Source: Dipetalonema caudispina
Taxonomy: Eukaryota; Nematoda; Chromadorea; Rhabditida; Onchocercidae
Direction of reading: 5' to 3'
Length of the DNA: 64,000 nucleotides
Assembly (NCBI GenBank): GCA_013365325.1
Contig: JABVXV010000235.1
Coordinates: 1 to 64,000, forward strand
Shown: piece after piece, positions 38,295 to 50,886 of the stretch
Layout of the letters: the number at the start of each line of letters is the position of its first letter
How positions within the stretch are numbered: position 1 is the first letter of the stretch
Notes under the pieces: model-generated
Seen by the model: only the letters and a program-made list of their open reading frames with translations
Databases searched by the model: none
What the model was told of the DNA's origin: nothing
Program-made: the position numbers and the translations under genes

Positions 38295-41200
38295 TTAATG
38301 AATCGATGAGATCAAATTTGAAAGAAAATGGAAAATTATCAAAATTTTTAAGGTAGCAGAAACATTACCAATTTGAGAATTAGTTAAATAAATATCACTA
38401 AAATTTTGGGTATGCCTTTTACGGGACATTGTAACATTAAGGAATTCATAAGGTTTTTTCTTGGTTATAGTAACATGCTTTACAACTGTTTCATACAGGA
38501 AATGCTGAAAGCTAACATTGTAGGTACCGGGTATTACCAAACGCCAAAAGTCACCATCAGTATTACTTCGCACAATTTTGCCAACATTATTGATCAAAAT
38601 TTGAACATCCGGTATTCCGGTTCCACTTATTCCATCCAACACAAAGCCAGAAATCGTATTATGAATCTGCAAGAAAATTTAACCATGTAATCAGGAATGC
38701 CAAAAATAGTGATTTTATTTCTTGATTAATCAAAGTAACAATTAAAGGACAATACTTTATCCAAATCTACAAACCTACAATATCTTCCATTAATTTTTAA
38801 CAATTTCACCACCTACAAATTATGATCACAATTAGAAGAAAAATCATGCGAAAAAATTAATTGATAATAATACTTCTAACATTACTTATTTGCTTACCGT
38901 ATTTCCTGCAGTATTTCAACGATTTTCTACTGTATATTATTCATTACGTTTCTTTTACCTATTGAAATTAAGATCAAAGAGTTACCTTTTCAATGAAAGA
39001 AATTAAGGCAAATTTATGGTCATTCCATATTTGTTTCAATTGATCATCAGTTGAATATTTCACACAGCTCATTTCAATTGTTAATTCAAAACAATTCGCA
39101 AAAACATAGTTCCAATCTTGCATCCCTCCTGAAATGTATTTTTTTTTATTACTGCTTTTATCAATAAGTATTAGCTAAAATTCTTAACTTATATGAAACA
39201 TTTCAAGCGCTAATTTCTTATTTGAATTTAATTAGTAATATTTAAATGCTATTAGCAACATTATTATTGAGCGATACTAGGGTGAAAAAAAAAAAAAAAA
39301 AACTGGCCTGAAACCCGATACCATTTATTACCATTTGTAATTCCTTCATTGAGATCATCATCATCATGTTGATTTATACATCTTGGCCCCTGAGTAATAC
39401 ATTTATACTAATAGCACTAGATGAAGACAAAGAACAAGTTTTCAGGAATGTTGGACCGGATAATTTATCCAACAGAATAAGGATGAACAAAGAGCAGATT
39501 TTCAGGAATATTAAACGGAATGAATTACTTATCAGAATAGGGAAAATTTCGAGAAACGATTTGAGGATACTTAAGGATCAGAAAACGAATCTAATTTCCA
39601 GTTATTAGATTACAAGTGGTTAGCAAATTCTTCCTTGCAACATTTTCTATTTATCAGTCATTTATTTGTCATAGAAAGTTTAGTGAAATTTGCATATACC
39701 TTTTTCCACATATACTTGTGCGCTCGAGCATATAAGTATGAAAGTACGACGAAAAGTTCGTGATCGCCTGTCTTTGCTTCGATACCTTCAACCTTTCCAT
39801 CGTCATAGGGAAAATTAACCACCATTGAACCATCATGCAAATTAGCTGACAATACGAATGGTATTGCTCTAAATTTATTTCTTTTAATATTAGTATTACC
39901 AACAAGAACCTAACTGGTGCTAGGTCAAGGTTTGATTTCATTTCGAATTAACTGCTATTATTCTTTCGAAGTTCAATGAAAGTACAATTTCATTATGTAC
40001 TTTGTCCATCGCATAATGGCACGAGTTTCCGGTTGAACATTTCGGATCATTGTTGGCTTCAGTCGTTGTGGGAAATCTCGATTCAAGTCCACATCAGCAG
40101 CATTTGCTCGACCCTTGAATTCGAATCATTTGATTATGTAATTAAGAAAAAGATGATCGATTTATAAAAATCAATGAACCATGAATATCGTGAAAAAACT
40201 GATAATCATATTTCTTAACACTATGCACTACTGAAAAGGTTCCGGAAATATTCTATGCTTGAATAAAATATGTTCGATTATGAGAAACAGAACTCAATTT
40301 TCAAAAAATATTGGCTCAAATTAAATGAGACAAATTGAAAAATTTAATTTTAATTAGTAAATTGCTTTATTAAACTTCCTGTAAAATAATGTATTATATG
40401 TTATAAAGAGGTTACCTGAAGCCAACCATAACTTCCAGGAATAGCTTCCGCAAATCCATCCGGATTCATTGTTGGTAAGAGATGAATTCGTGTACTATCT
40501 ACAAGCTTTGTTAATACTTCGTTTTTCCCATAATTTACGACCAAAATATTTGCCAAACACAGCAATAATTCTCGACCTGATATCTGAAAAGTTTCAACAT
40601 TTATCTCTAAATATCATTGTAAACTTTGGTTTAACTTTATGCTGTTTTCAAAAATTTCAAATTTTTTCTCTTGAAAGAATTTTTCTAGTTTTAAATAAAC
40701 TTGTGAAATAATAAGACTAATAATCTATCATTAAATTTTAGTCTTTAAAAATTTCTAAAATGTAAAAAAAAAAAATATTTACCTCATTACCATGAATATT
40801 AGCAACATATTTAAATTCCGGTATTCCCGGAATATGCTTCATTGGGAATTTTCCAATAGCTAATACAGTCAATGGTCTGTCTTGCACTGATTTACCAATG
40901 TCATATAAATACGTTATATGTGGATATTTCTGATGTAAACTCTGCAAACATTAATTTTTTTCTTTCAAATTAAAAACAATATAAATTAAATGAAATTAAA
41001 ATACCACATATCATATGGAATATATTAGTAATAATTAACAATGCCACATCATTATCAAAGCATAAAGTTGCTAAGTGCTACCAAATTTGAGATTTTTTTT
41101 TTTATTCGCAGAAATGAACAAATAAAACAAACGGTTAATTCATTCAAAATCTCTTCATTAGTATGAATTTTAATTTGCATCGTTTCATTGAATGGACCAA

Positions 41201-41525
41201 TCCGTTGCATTATTGTGGTATAATTCTCCAATGTATGATCATTTTCCAATTCTTTGATAATTTTCTGAAAGTTTTCCATTTGCAATAATTTTGCTTAAAA
41301 ATTAAATTCAGAAAGTTGAACTTTAACAAATAATGTAAGTTAACTTTAAACAATTGGATGTTGAAAAAAATGTGACTGATATCGTTTTCATGGTTAATTT
41401 AAATAATTTAAAAATTACATTTAGTAAATTAATAAAGGAAAGATGAGCATACATACATTGGTATCAGGTTGACATGCTGCGAAATACACAGGAATTAAAA
41501 AAATGTAAATAATTTGAATGGACAT
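38295..41525 (-). CDS. M14B metallocarboxypeptidase (carboxypeptidase M/N/E-like), secreted, possibly GPI-anchored
   Basis: Nine exons in transcript order (41525-41453, 41293-41133, 40941-40783, 40583-40416, 40113-40001, 39868-39700, 39389-39308, 39128-38986, 38666-38295) encode 479 residues. A signal peptide (IIYIFLIPVYFAA) is followed by the catalytic domain: zinc ligands His128/Glu131 in HGNE and His236 in SANLHDG, substrate site TRIHLLPTMNPDG around 162-174, LNRDFP at 197-202, and catalytic Glu327 in ELTIEMSC with Tyr316 in GGMQDWNY. All key residues are present, so it should be active on C-terminal Lys/Arg. A transthyretin-like domain (about 357-440) carries SGFVLDGISG and DGDFWRLVIPG. 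The last 20 residues are hydrophobic, as in GPI-anchored carboxypeptidase M. Intron 7 appears to be GC-AG (donor G/GCCAGT). The start is preceded by a TTTCAG acceptor and an out-of-frame ATG. Confidence 0.9.
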
Positions 41526-44043
41526 GATATGTTTCGCATCTGAAATAATAATTAATAAATGATAGGAAGGAATCGAATTGTTAAATTTATTTTATTCTAA
41601 TTAAGTTCTGAAAAGAAATTTCTTCACAAAATAATGTTTTAGGTGTGATTTAAAAGTACTAAAATATTTAAGCAAATTGAGAGTTCCTCCTATAAACATT
41701 AAATAACACATAAATTATCTTAACTTTGCAGTTTCTTAATAATTTTTAGAATAAATAAAATTTCAATAATTTAATAATTTTCTAGTAGTTTAATAATTTC
41801 GTACTTTTTTTTCAACTATTCATACAATTCTATATTAATTTTATAGCTTCATCATTTCTTTCCTATTTTAACTCAACATTAATATAAATTTCTCATAATT
41901 AATTGGGAGATATTTAATGAGAACTATAAGATATGAGATTTTGTTAAAAATAAGTGTTAAAAAAGAATTTAAAGGAAATAAAATGGATGAAAAAAAATTG
42001 AATTGAAATTACTAATAGCGCATGAAACTTATAATTAAAATTTATCCATTAGAGAATGGATGATATTTAATTATTTACGACATTCAATGAAATAAAATGA
42101 ACATATATATATATATAACATTTACACTTTAAATTTTCGAAACATATGCAAATATAAAGTTAATAAATAAATTAAAAAGTCATTGATCGAATAGATAATT
42201 TCAAATATTTTAGACAAATAAAGAAGACGCTAGCAAATTTCGTAACTTATTTATTGTTGCATAAATCATCAAAATTGAATTGAATCTGATTATTTGCATA
42301 TCAGTTAATCATCGGATTGATATCATATCAACATCATATAAATAAGCTAGAAGTGAAAAAAAGTAATTTAAATAATTACTTAGGAATCAAATCCTTCTTC
42401 CTTCCTGATATCTTCAAGATAAATGTTGAGCCAATTTTTCAAATCAGCAATTTCTTAAATGTTAAACGTTAAACAACTAATAAAAAATAGTTTTAACAAA
42501 ATGAAATGCAAATAGTATAATTCTGTCGCGAATGTTTAACTTAACAAGTTTATTTCAATTCTCCGAAAAAATCATGCGTATTGGTTACTTTTTCAAAAAT
42601 AAACTATCAAAGATCTATCAATCTAAAAACATTTTTAAAAAAGATTGGGAAAAATTGGAAGCTTTTAATTATAAAAAAATGCTAAAAAATTTTTTCAAAA
42701 GCTTGAAAATATTTTAAGATTGAAATTAAATTGAAAAATGATTCATAAATAAAATAGATGATATTTTTGAGAAAACAACTAACATATCGAATAAATATTT
42801 TGAAAAATGGAAGATTATTTGTAGTGAAACGGAAAAAGATAATACTTTACCGAATTATTATGGAATGCTTATCGGTTATTATCATTTTTTTTTTTTTTAG
42901 AGAGGAAATTCAAAGAAACCAAAATTAAGAAAGAGAGAATTAATAATAGTTTCACTAGCGAAAAATGATAATTTCTACCTCTACCGAATTATGTTATCTG
43001 AAAAATATTCCGCTTTTCTGGACAATCTTCTCATATAATGATGAGAATTCATATTTCTTAAATCTAATTAACTGAATAAAATTTTTATCCTTAATATAGC
43101 AGTCATTAAATTTGTATTATCTTGAAAGCGACCTACTATTTTTTCATCCCGGAAAAGTCATTCATTTCTTTCTTTCCTGACAAACGCATTTCAGGAAACA
43201 TGCTTGCTCGCTTATTTCAGGAAAATACATCATTCAATAATTTCATTTAATCAAGTCTTCTAACTAACCTATTCATTATGAAGTCTTTTTCGAACCTATT
43301 TAATAGAATAGTGAAACAAGCAGGAAAACTTTTTTCCAGAAGAATAGTAATCAATTTTTCCGGTTCATGCAACTTTTCATTGCACATGAAAGTTTAGCAA
43401 CCGAACGAGAAATGAATTATTTAATTATCTTTTTACCAATAATTATTCCACAATTCATTAAATTTTAAAAATGATGAAAAATTATTAGTGGTTTTTTTCA
43501 ACCTTTGTTTATATTATCCTTTTTTTAGAGCCTCAACTTCGATGTCTTTTTTTCCATATTAGCAACAAAAGAAAATTTTTCTAATTAAACTCATTGAACT
43601 GTCCTCTTTTTGATTGGTTTGGGGTCAAAGTGTAATGAAGGCGAAATGTTTGAAAGGGAAGGAATGAAATAGATTTGTTTGTACGAAGAAATACATTTTG
43701 GGATATTCTAATCAGAATTAAATAATCGACTGATAGCATAAATGTTAATTTAAGAAAATAAGGAAAGAAAAAGACAATAATAGAAAGTTGTGAAAAGTTT
43801 TATTTAATATTTGCAAGCCTAATTCTTCGAGTTAGCTACTTAAATTTTATCAAAATAATGCAATGATTTAAAAGATATGTACTAAAATATCATTGTTTTT
43901 TGATGTAAATTTTAATTGAAATTTAAATGCTGCGAAAAAGGAAAAGAAGAAATTCGGTACTTTTTTTAAGTTGACTAAACAACTCATATAAACTTACTGT
44001 TAAAAAGAATATTAACAAAATAAGTAACATGGATTATGATGGA

Positions 44044-44171
44044 ATACGGGAACATATATTTAACGGAATTATAATATTTTGAAATTCAATCGATACGGGA
44101 ACAACCAATACGGGAACATATATTTAACGGAATTATAATATTTTGAAATTCAATCGATACGGGAACATATA
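44044..44171. repeat. 64-bp tandem duplication
   Basis: ATACGGGAAC occurs at 44044, 44093, 44108 and 44157 (spacings 49, 15, 49). The segment 44044-44107 is repeated in 44108-44171 almost unchanged, except near the end of the second copy. This implies a recent duplication. Confidence 0.85.
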
Positions 44172-44510
44172 ATTGATTATAAAGCTTCCATGTAATTTTG
44201 AAACTATAGAAAGAAAGAGAAAAAGTGAATTGTTTAGGATGAAAACTTTCTAAATAATCCTCAAATTTTCATAAACAATTAATTTTACAAATCATTTTTG
44301 GACAAAACTAAATAACTAAATGATCAATCCTTTTGAAATCCATAAATTGTTAACTTTTTTGAAGCTATTTTCTTTTAATTTTTTTTTATTTTTTTCACAA
44401 AATTACATTAGTGAGAAAATCGGAAAGAGTTAAATGAGGGAAAAGGAAAATTCTATTGCCAACTTGATGCTAAATCATAAAAGCAAAACAAATGATTCTT
44501 AGCAAGTAAT

Positions 44511-44512
<2 letters not shown>

Positions 44513-44552
<40 letters not shown>
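44513..44552. repeat. 40-base poly-T run
   Basis: Forty T residues are followed by eight A residues. It is a homopolymer tract and may be misread in length by the assembly. Confidence 0.9.
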
Positions 44553-44559
<7 letters not shown>

Positions 44560-45026
44560 AGCAAGAAAATAAAGTATTACCGATTTTTGGATATGAGAAA
44601 ATCACAATCTCTCATTTATTACTCTCACAAAAATATAAGCAATTATTTTTAATAATCTGTGGTCGCAATAATCGTTTAATTAAATGTTATATCCAAATAT
44701 TGTTCATTTTATTCCCATTGAACTGTCATTAATTGCTGATAAGATTGTTGACAATTGATTGATAACTTTTCAAAATATCTATGAAATCATCATTCTCTTC
44801 TTGTTAATATAATCATTCAGAAAAAATAATTTTTTGGCTAATTAAATCTTAAATTCGTTAATAAAAAAAAAAAAATCTTTTCATCCCAGGATAATCTAGC
44901 TTTGTGTAATATAAAAAAAAAAAAAAAAAAATGTATAAAAGAAATTATTGTGAAAAAAAAAAAGTTCCTAAAGAACTTTTTACATTTACTAAATAAAACT
45001 AAAATATCGATATGATGTGGTTAGTG

Positions 45027-45078
45027 GAGAAAGAGAGGGAGAGAAAGGAAGAGAAAGAGAGAGAGAGAGAGAGAGAGA
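45027..45078. repeat. GA-rich microsatellite
   Basis: An imperfect GA/GAAA/GGGA tract ending in a pure GA run. On the minus strand it reads as Leu/Ser repeats. Confidence 0.9.
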
Positions 45079-46755
45079 TTTAAATGTTGATTGGCCTGAT
45101 CTAATGATAAATGAAAGGAAATAAATAAATATCAGCTTAAGACAGCTGTTCCATTCGTCCATAACCATCAATACATTCTTCTTCGCCATCGTCCATTTAC
45201 CAAAGATTTTGCAAATTGTGACAAAATGATAGATGTATGAGGGCTTTCTGCTACGGTTCACTTTATTTCATTTCCCTTTGAAGTAACCGCCATTTGTTTT
45301 GTAAATTCAATCCCATTTCAACCTAATCTATCTTCAGTTAACTTCATCTTACTCATCTACTACTTTTTTCATCTTTCAATCTTTCCAACAAAGGATATAT
45401 TTTCAATTTTATAAATCATACAAACATAAGAATTCATAAAAACTTTTAATGAAAAATTATTGCTACAGATTTTTTTGTATTTAATATTAATATATTCCTT
45501 CTGAATTTTGTGAAAGTTTCATTTTTTTCTAACAATATCAGTTTAAAATTTTTTAATTTATAAATTAACTTTTAACCAAGAATTTCAGAGTTCTTTTCGA
45601 TAGATTATTTAAGCATAAACGGATGAATTGAAAGAAGCAAAAGAAAGAAAGAAGAAATCGTCAACGCCGCTTTGATTAATGAAATTTAATAATTAAGCAT
45701 TAATTATTTGTCACATGCGATTTAATAACTTAACCAGAACGAAATTTTGCTTTCAATGAAATAGTTGGACGATATCAATTAGAAATTGTAGAAAAAAAGT
45801 TAAATGGGCTTGAAAATTGAAGTAAAAGTAGGGATAAGTTAAGGTGTAACAATGATAAATCAAAAAAAATGCCAATAAATTGACTTAATGAGTAGGCAAC
45901 AATAGTAAGACAAAATATTTGATGTTATGAAGTTTAGAAATATTTCATGAAATTTGAATTATGAAAAAGTTTTCAATTTACTTATCTCATCTAATAAATT
46001 TCTTAATATTGCCATTTTTTTTTTTTTTTTTTTTTTTTAAATGGATGTGTAAATTTTGATGAAACATTCACATCCTTTTTTTGGAAATAATTTATCTAGC
46101 TACAAATATTAATTAATCATGTTTTATGTTAATCAATCCATCTAGCAAAGTAAACTTAACCATATCAGATACCATTTATATGTATTATATCGGCATTTAA
46201 TGATATTACTCTGAATTAAAAATTCTCAGCAAACTAAAGGCTGTAAAAAAATTTCATTATTGGAAATATTAAAAAGTACTCGAAAATCGATAAAACTATC
46301 TGAAATATAAATAACTTTGTCAATGTTAGCAATGTAGAATATTTGATAAAATTTCTTTTAAGACTAATCTATCGGTGAACTGAAATCTTTCATATCCCAT
46401 TAACTACTATTTCTATTTATTCCTCAGTTGACCTCTTCGAATCATCACTAATCATTTTTTTCTTGGTAGTTTAGTTATGTTTTTATACTTAAAATTGTAT
46501 TAATTAAATAATTCTAGAATGACCATTAGAAGTTTCAATAAAAAATAGTAGTTCTTTGACTGAAATATCATCATCTGATTATAAATTGCATGAAAAATGA
46601 AGATAAAACTTGCATAGACTATGTAATTTTATATGTTTAAATTAATATTTTCAAGTATTTTACAAATTTATTATTTATAGTAAGTAAAACAACAAATAAA
46701 TGTGTCGTTCATTTATGCTATGATATTTGTATTTTAAAAAATATTCAAAATTTAC

Positions 46756-46935
46756 GAACAGGGCTGGAGGAAACATTCGTATCATTGCGTGAAAGGTGAA
46801 ATTCTTGAATCGTAGCAAGACGTCTGACTACAAAAGCATTTATCAAGAATGTCTTCATTAATCAAAAACAAAAGTTGAAAATTTGAAAGCGGTCAGATAC
46901 CGCTTTCAAATCTAATTCTAAACGATATTAATTAA
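46756..46935 (+). pseudogene. Decayed fragment of 18S (SSU) rRNA
   Basis: The sequence follows the conserved central part of eukaryotic SSU rRNA: ACATTCGTATCATTGCGTGA, then GGTGAAATTCTTGAATCGTA, GCAAGACGTCTGACTACAAA, AGCATTTATCAAGAATGTCT, TCATTAATCAA and TCAGATACCG followed by AAACGAT. Differences from the usual eukaryotic sequence are mostly G-to-A and C-to-T, as expected of a neutral copy drifting toward high AT. Only about 180 bases are clear, with a possible weaker continuation to about 47060. It cannot be a working rRNA gene. It may have been inserted from the rDNA array or by retrocopying. Confidence 0.85.
46881..46911. repeat. Perfect 12-bp inverted repeat inside the 18S fragment
   Basis: The arms ATTTGAAAGCGG (46881-46892) and CCGCTTTCAAAT (46900-46911) are exact reverse complements around the conserved TCAGATA loop. 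The usual 18S sequence is only partly palindromic here, so the right arm seems to have been remodelled to match the left. Confidence 0.8.
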
Positions 46936-48074
46936 CATTCCGTTAACTAATGAAAGCATAAAATGGAAAACAATTTCATGGAAACTTTCGGTTTACAGCG
47001 CTTATTACGGAAATCTAAAACAGAAAATGAACAATATGCAAAGGAATAACCAAGAAGATAAAGCGAAATGATAAACAATAATTGAAATGTTCCAAGCTAA
47101 CAAATAAAATTTCATAAAATTTTGAGCCTAAATGATTTACTATTTGCTAAAATATTAAAATTTCAATGTAAAACAATGGAAATATTTGCATCTTAATCAA
47201 TGGTAAACAGTTGAAAGAGAATAAATTTGGATGAAAGAAATGCATTTGCATTGTTGTTGAGGAAAATTCGATGAAATTCATTGGGAAGTATGAATTCATG
47301 TAGACGTAGAATTCATTTCCGGTATTCTTCTTGGGTTTTCTGAATTTAAAATTTCATTTCATGGTTGCTTTTTTCTTTGCAGTAATGATAAAACAATTAG
47401 GTTTTTTCACATTTCACTTATTTTTGACCATTGGCTATTTTACCAATTTTTGATCAATATGAATTACTTTTTAAATGTTTGCTCAATCAGTAATAACAAA
47501 ACGATATAAAAATGTTTGCAATGTTAGTTGATATCACATAAATTTTTAATTCTTGAAATAAAAAATATGTAAAAGCAAATTAAAATTCCGTTCGAGTCAT
47601 ATGAAAAATAAATTTCCATCTGTAACAATTGATGATTACGACGATTATTTCATTTTAACATTAATATGCTTGCTATCATAAACAGTTTGTTGCTAATTTA
47701 ATTTAATATGATTTTTTACAACAATTAATATTTCGTTACCTCACATTTGTCTTTTTCACTCAATACCTTCGATTTAGTTTCCTCTTTAGAACGTAAAGTT
47801 TTCATAACTGAAAAATCATTATCATTCAGTAATAGATAGATAGTTCATACTCTCTGATCTGTTTATCATATTCTCAATACATATCATCGATGTGACATTT
47901 CAAGAAATTTTATAGTTTTCTGATGAATTTTGTAAAAATTTGAAGAAAAAAAAAATGCCGTATCAAAGATTGGTAGAAAAAAAAAGAGCGAAAAAAGATT
48001 AATGGATGTTTCTTAGGATACTAATCATATCTTCATTAGGCTATCCATCTATTATCACTTATCTCTGTAACGAT

Positions 48075-49310
48075 TTATCCCTTACATTTTGATTTATCAT
48101 CAATCATTGATTCTATCAAAGATTTTTTAGATTTTGGAGCGATAGCCATGATTGATTTTGATAAGGATGATTTTTTATGCGTGGATTTGTTAGAAGATGA
48201 TGGAAATATGCCCCGTTGATGATTTAATAATTGAGTTGGCATGGATGATCGTTCAGCTTCAATTGCTTCAATATTTTTCTGCAACTTCCCTCTTTGGGAA
48301 AATGTTGTTTTAGCCGATTCTCTTAATGCTAATGTCCTAAAAATTGCTAATCTTTGCAAAATTTGTATGCTAAAAAATTTCTCAAAACAATAAAATGACT
48401 TATAGCTAACAAAATTTAAACAATAATTCATTGCATAAATCGATAGAAATCTCTCAATATCAACAACTAAAAATTAATGTTTTGTTTTGTTTTTCAAAGT
48501 TTTCAGGAAATTAAGGAACAGAAAAGATGAAAATAAAATTTTGATGGTTTATTTTTATTAACATCAGAACTTTTTTTATCTACTTTATTTTACCTTTTGC
48601 ATTTCAGAGTAATCATTTGCCTACGTATGGAATGCATTAATTGGATCGATTTGTTTGATGATTCCATTTGAAATTCTCTTACAGTTTCCTCATATTGCAC
48701 AAATCGATCTAAATTTAATTAAAGTTTGCAGCGAAAAAAAGTCGCAATTTCAATTAAATTGAAGTTTATGTATACCCATATTTACCGGTATGACGAGAAT
48801 GTAAAAATCCCATCATTATCTCTTTATACTTGCTTTTATTTTTCTGTCATCAGATAACAATTTTCCAATCAATACTGAGAGTATATTTAATAGTACAAAC
48901 ATGAGAGGAAAGTTTAAAATGGTTTGATAAAAATTAAAATCTCTACTAAATGCTTTCATTCATTTTGTTAAGAAGATGTTGAAAATACCAGAAGGAAGCT
49001 TATCTATCACGCTTTTCAACTCTATCAAAAGTTATCATACTAAAATAAAAACATTCAATTACGTATTTGTAAATTGATATACCAAAATCATATTTAAATT
49101 ATTAATTGAAATAATGAGCTTACAAAATATTATAGCAACGGTGGCAAAAAATATAATGAATCCAAGCCAATATACGACAAATGAGATAGTTATGGTTGTC
49201 TGAAGTTTCGTTTGGAAGCCAAGTGATGCTAATAAATTATCACCATATGTATCACTGATCGAAGATGATAAGATTATCATTGATATTCGAATAACATTTA
49301 TTGTACTCAT
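48075..49310 (-). CDS. Unrecognised small single-pass membrane protein
   Basis: Three exons in transcript order (49310-49124, 48708-48594, 48336-48075) encode 187 residues with matching phases. Residues 1-39 are polar with a short hydrophobic start. Residues about 40-62 form a clear transmembrane helix (ITISFVVYWLGFIIFFATVA). The remainder is basic and Ser/Lys-rich, with a QYEETVREFQMESSNKS stretch that could be coiled, and a tail with THKKSSLSKS and KSKKS. I do not recognise the family. Support for a real gene comes from a CTACAG acceptor 7 bases before the ATG, two well-formed introns and preserved frame. The topology is unknown; a positive tail suggests it lies in the cytosol. It sits between the carboxypeptidase and SLC17 genes on the same strand. 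Confidence 0.65.
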
Positions 49311-50886
49311 GGATTTTCTGTAGAAGTATCATGTAAGTTTGTCTTTTTCTAATTAACGATAGTAATATTCAAAATTTTATTAAAAATTAATTTTATTTCT
49401 CTATAAAACAAATTAATCTAAGCATAATTGTAAAAAGAACCAACTTTTTCGAAATTAATGCACAACAATATAACATAATTTGAAAATAATTTGCTTAAAC
49501 TTTATCTAAACTTTATCATTTCTTTCTGCATAATTAAAATGCAAATAATTTTTAAAAAGATGTTAAAATGAACAAATTTTAATCATAACATTTATCTTTC
49601 TTCGAAACAATCATTTTGTGATAATTCTACTAATAATACAGCATAACTGATTGCTATATGATAGTTGCACATTATGGTTAGCCTTCATAATCTATCCATC
49701 TATTTTGCATATTATTGATTTGTTTTTAAATTATTACTGATACAATAGGATAATTACAGTCATTACTACATAACAGTCATATAATTAATTCAAAGTGACC
49801 AGTGACCAATGAATTAACAGAGTCCACTATACCTAAATCAATACTTCATTGAAAAACAGCTATGAGAAATCAACAAAAATTTTTTTTTTTTTTTTAAGTA
49901 CAACATATATCAAGTTTTTTTTTCTGGTTAATTTCATGAAATTGCATAAAATAAATAGAACATTTTATAAGATTATCAAATAACTCCACAATATAATATA
50001 ATTCAGGTAATGATAAATTTATACTTGGGTAATGGAAAATATACACTCGTTAATGGTAAATATTGGAGTATTATCGGAACATTATTGGGGTTATTAATAT
50101 TTTACCATCATTTTTCCTCAATTAATAGCTTGCAAGGAATGAAAAAACAGAAAAGTAACAAACATTCAATTCGATAGTTTCTTTTAATTTTAAGCTCGTA
50201 CAAACACTTTAACACATTAAAAAATTTACGAAGTCTTAACTTCAAAAACAAAATAAGATTGAATTAATTTTTCATACTTATCTGTTTTGTAATTGAATAA
50301 AAAAAAAAATCATCATTATAAAATTTTATTTTCATTTATTTTGTATCCATTTCTAATAACAAAGAATAATAATTAATATCAATTTATTTCTATTTATCAC
50401 ATTTCCAAATTTTCGACAAATTTCACTCCGTAGAAATCAAACCATTTTGTTGACAAAAAATGACAAAAATGTTGAAAAATATCCAAAAGTATGGCAAAAA
50501 TAATTCAATACGATCAAAGTATGTGAAGAGAGAAATTGGTGAAATTAAAAGTGATAACACAAGGATAAATGGATTTGTATCAGTATGGACATAAAATTCT
50601 TTTTCATATACCGAAGAAGTTCACAACTGAATAGTGAATCTGTGTGCAGGATTCTGAATCCATCGATGATATATTGACTGTATCAATTATAAGACGTTAC
50701 ACCTTTCTGAACATTATCAAACTATGACTCAATTCTTAAAAAAAAAAAGGGTAAACAAGAACAAAATTCTTTGAAAAAATAGTCGGAAAAGAAAAAGTCT
50801 GCTAAAAATTGGATCAAAATTTAATTTTGATTTTGAATTCAAAATGAATAAATTAATCGTTTCTTGCTTGAAGTTGGGAATACTTT
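49311..50886. other. Intergenic region, small membrane protein to SLC17 gene
   Basis: AT-rich sequence between two minus-strand genes: the 3' flank of the SLC17 gene and the 5' flank of the small membrane protein. There is a short poly-T near 49880. No exon was seen. Confidence 0.4.

Larger units (their letters stand above)
41526..48074. other. 6.5 kb gene-poor intergenic region
   Basis: This is the 5' flank of the carboxypeptidase gene and the 3' flank of the small membrane protein gene. It contains a 64-bp tandem duplication (44044-44171), a 40-base T run (44513-44552), a GA-rich microsatellite (45027-45078), a less AT-rich patch at about 45130-45300 and a degraded 18S rRNA fragment (46756-46935). 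No exon of a known family was recognised. Confidence 0.5.

Noticed and set aside
44989..45261. 90-codon minus frame ending in Leu/Ser repeats
   Set aside because: The C-terminal half is the GA microsatellite. Only a short patch might be meaningful, and it is listed separately as low interest.
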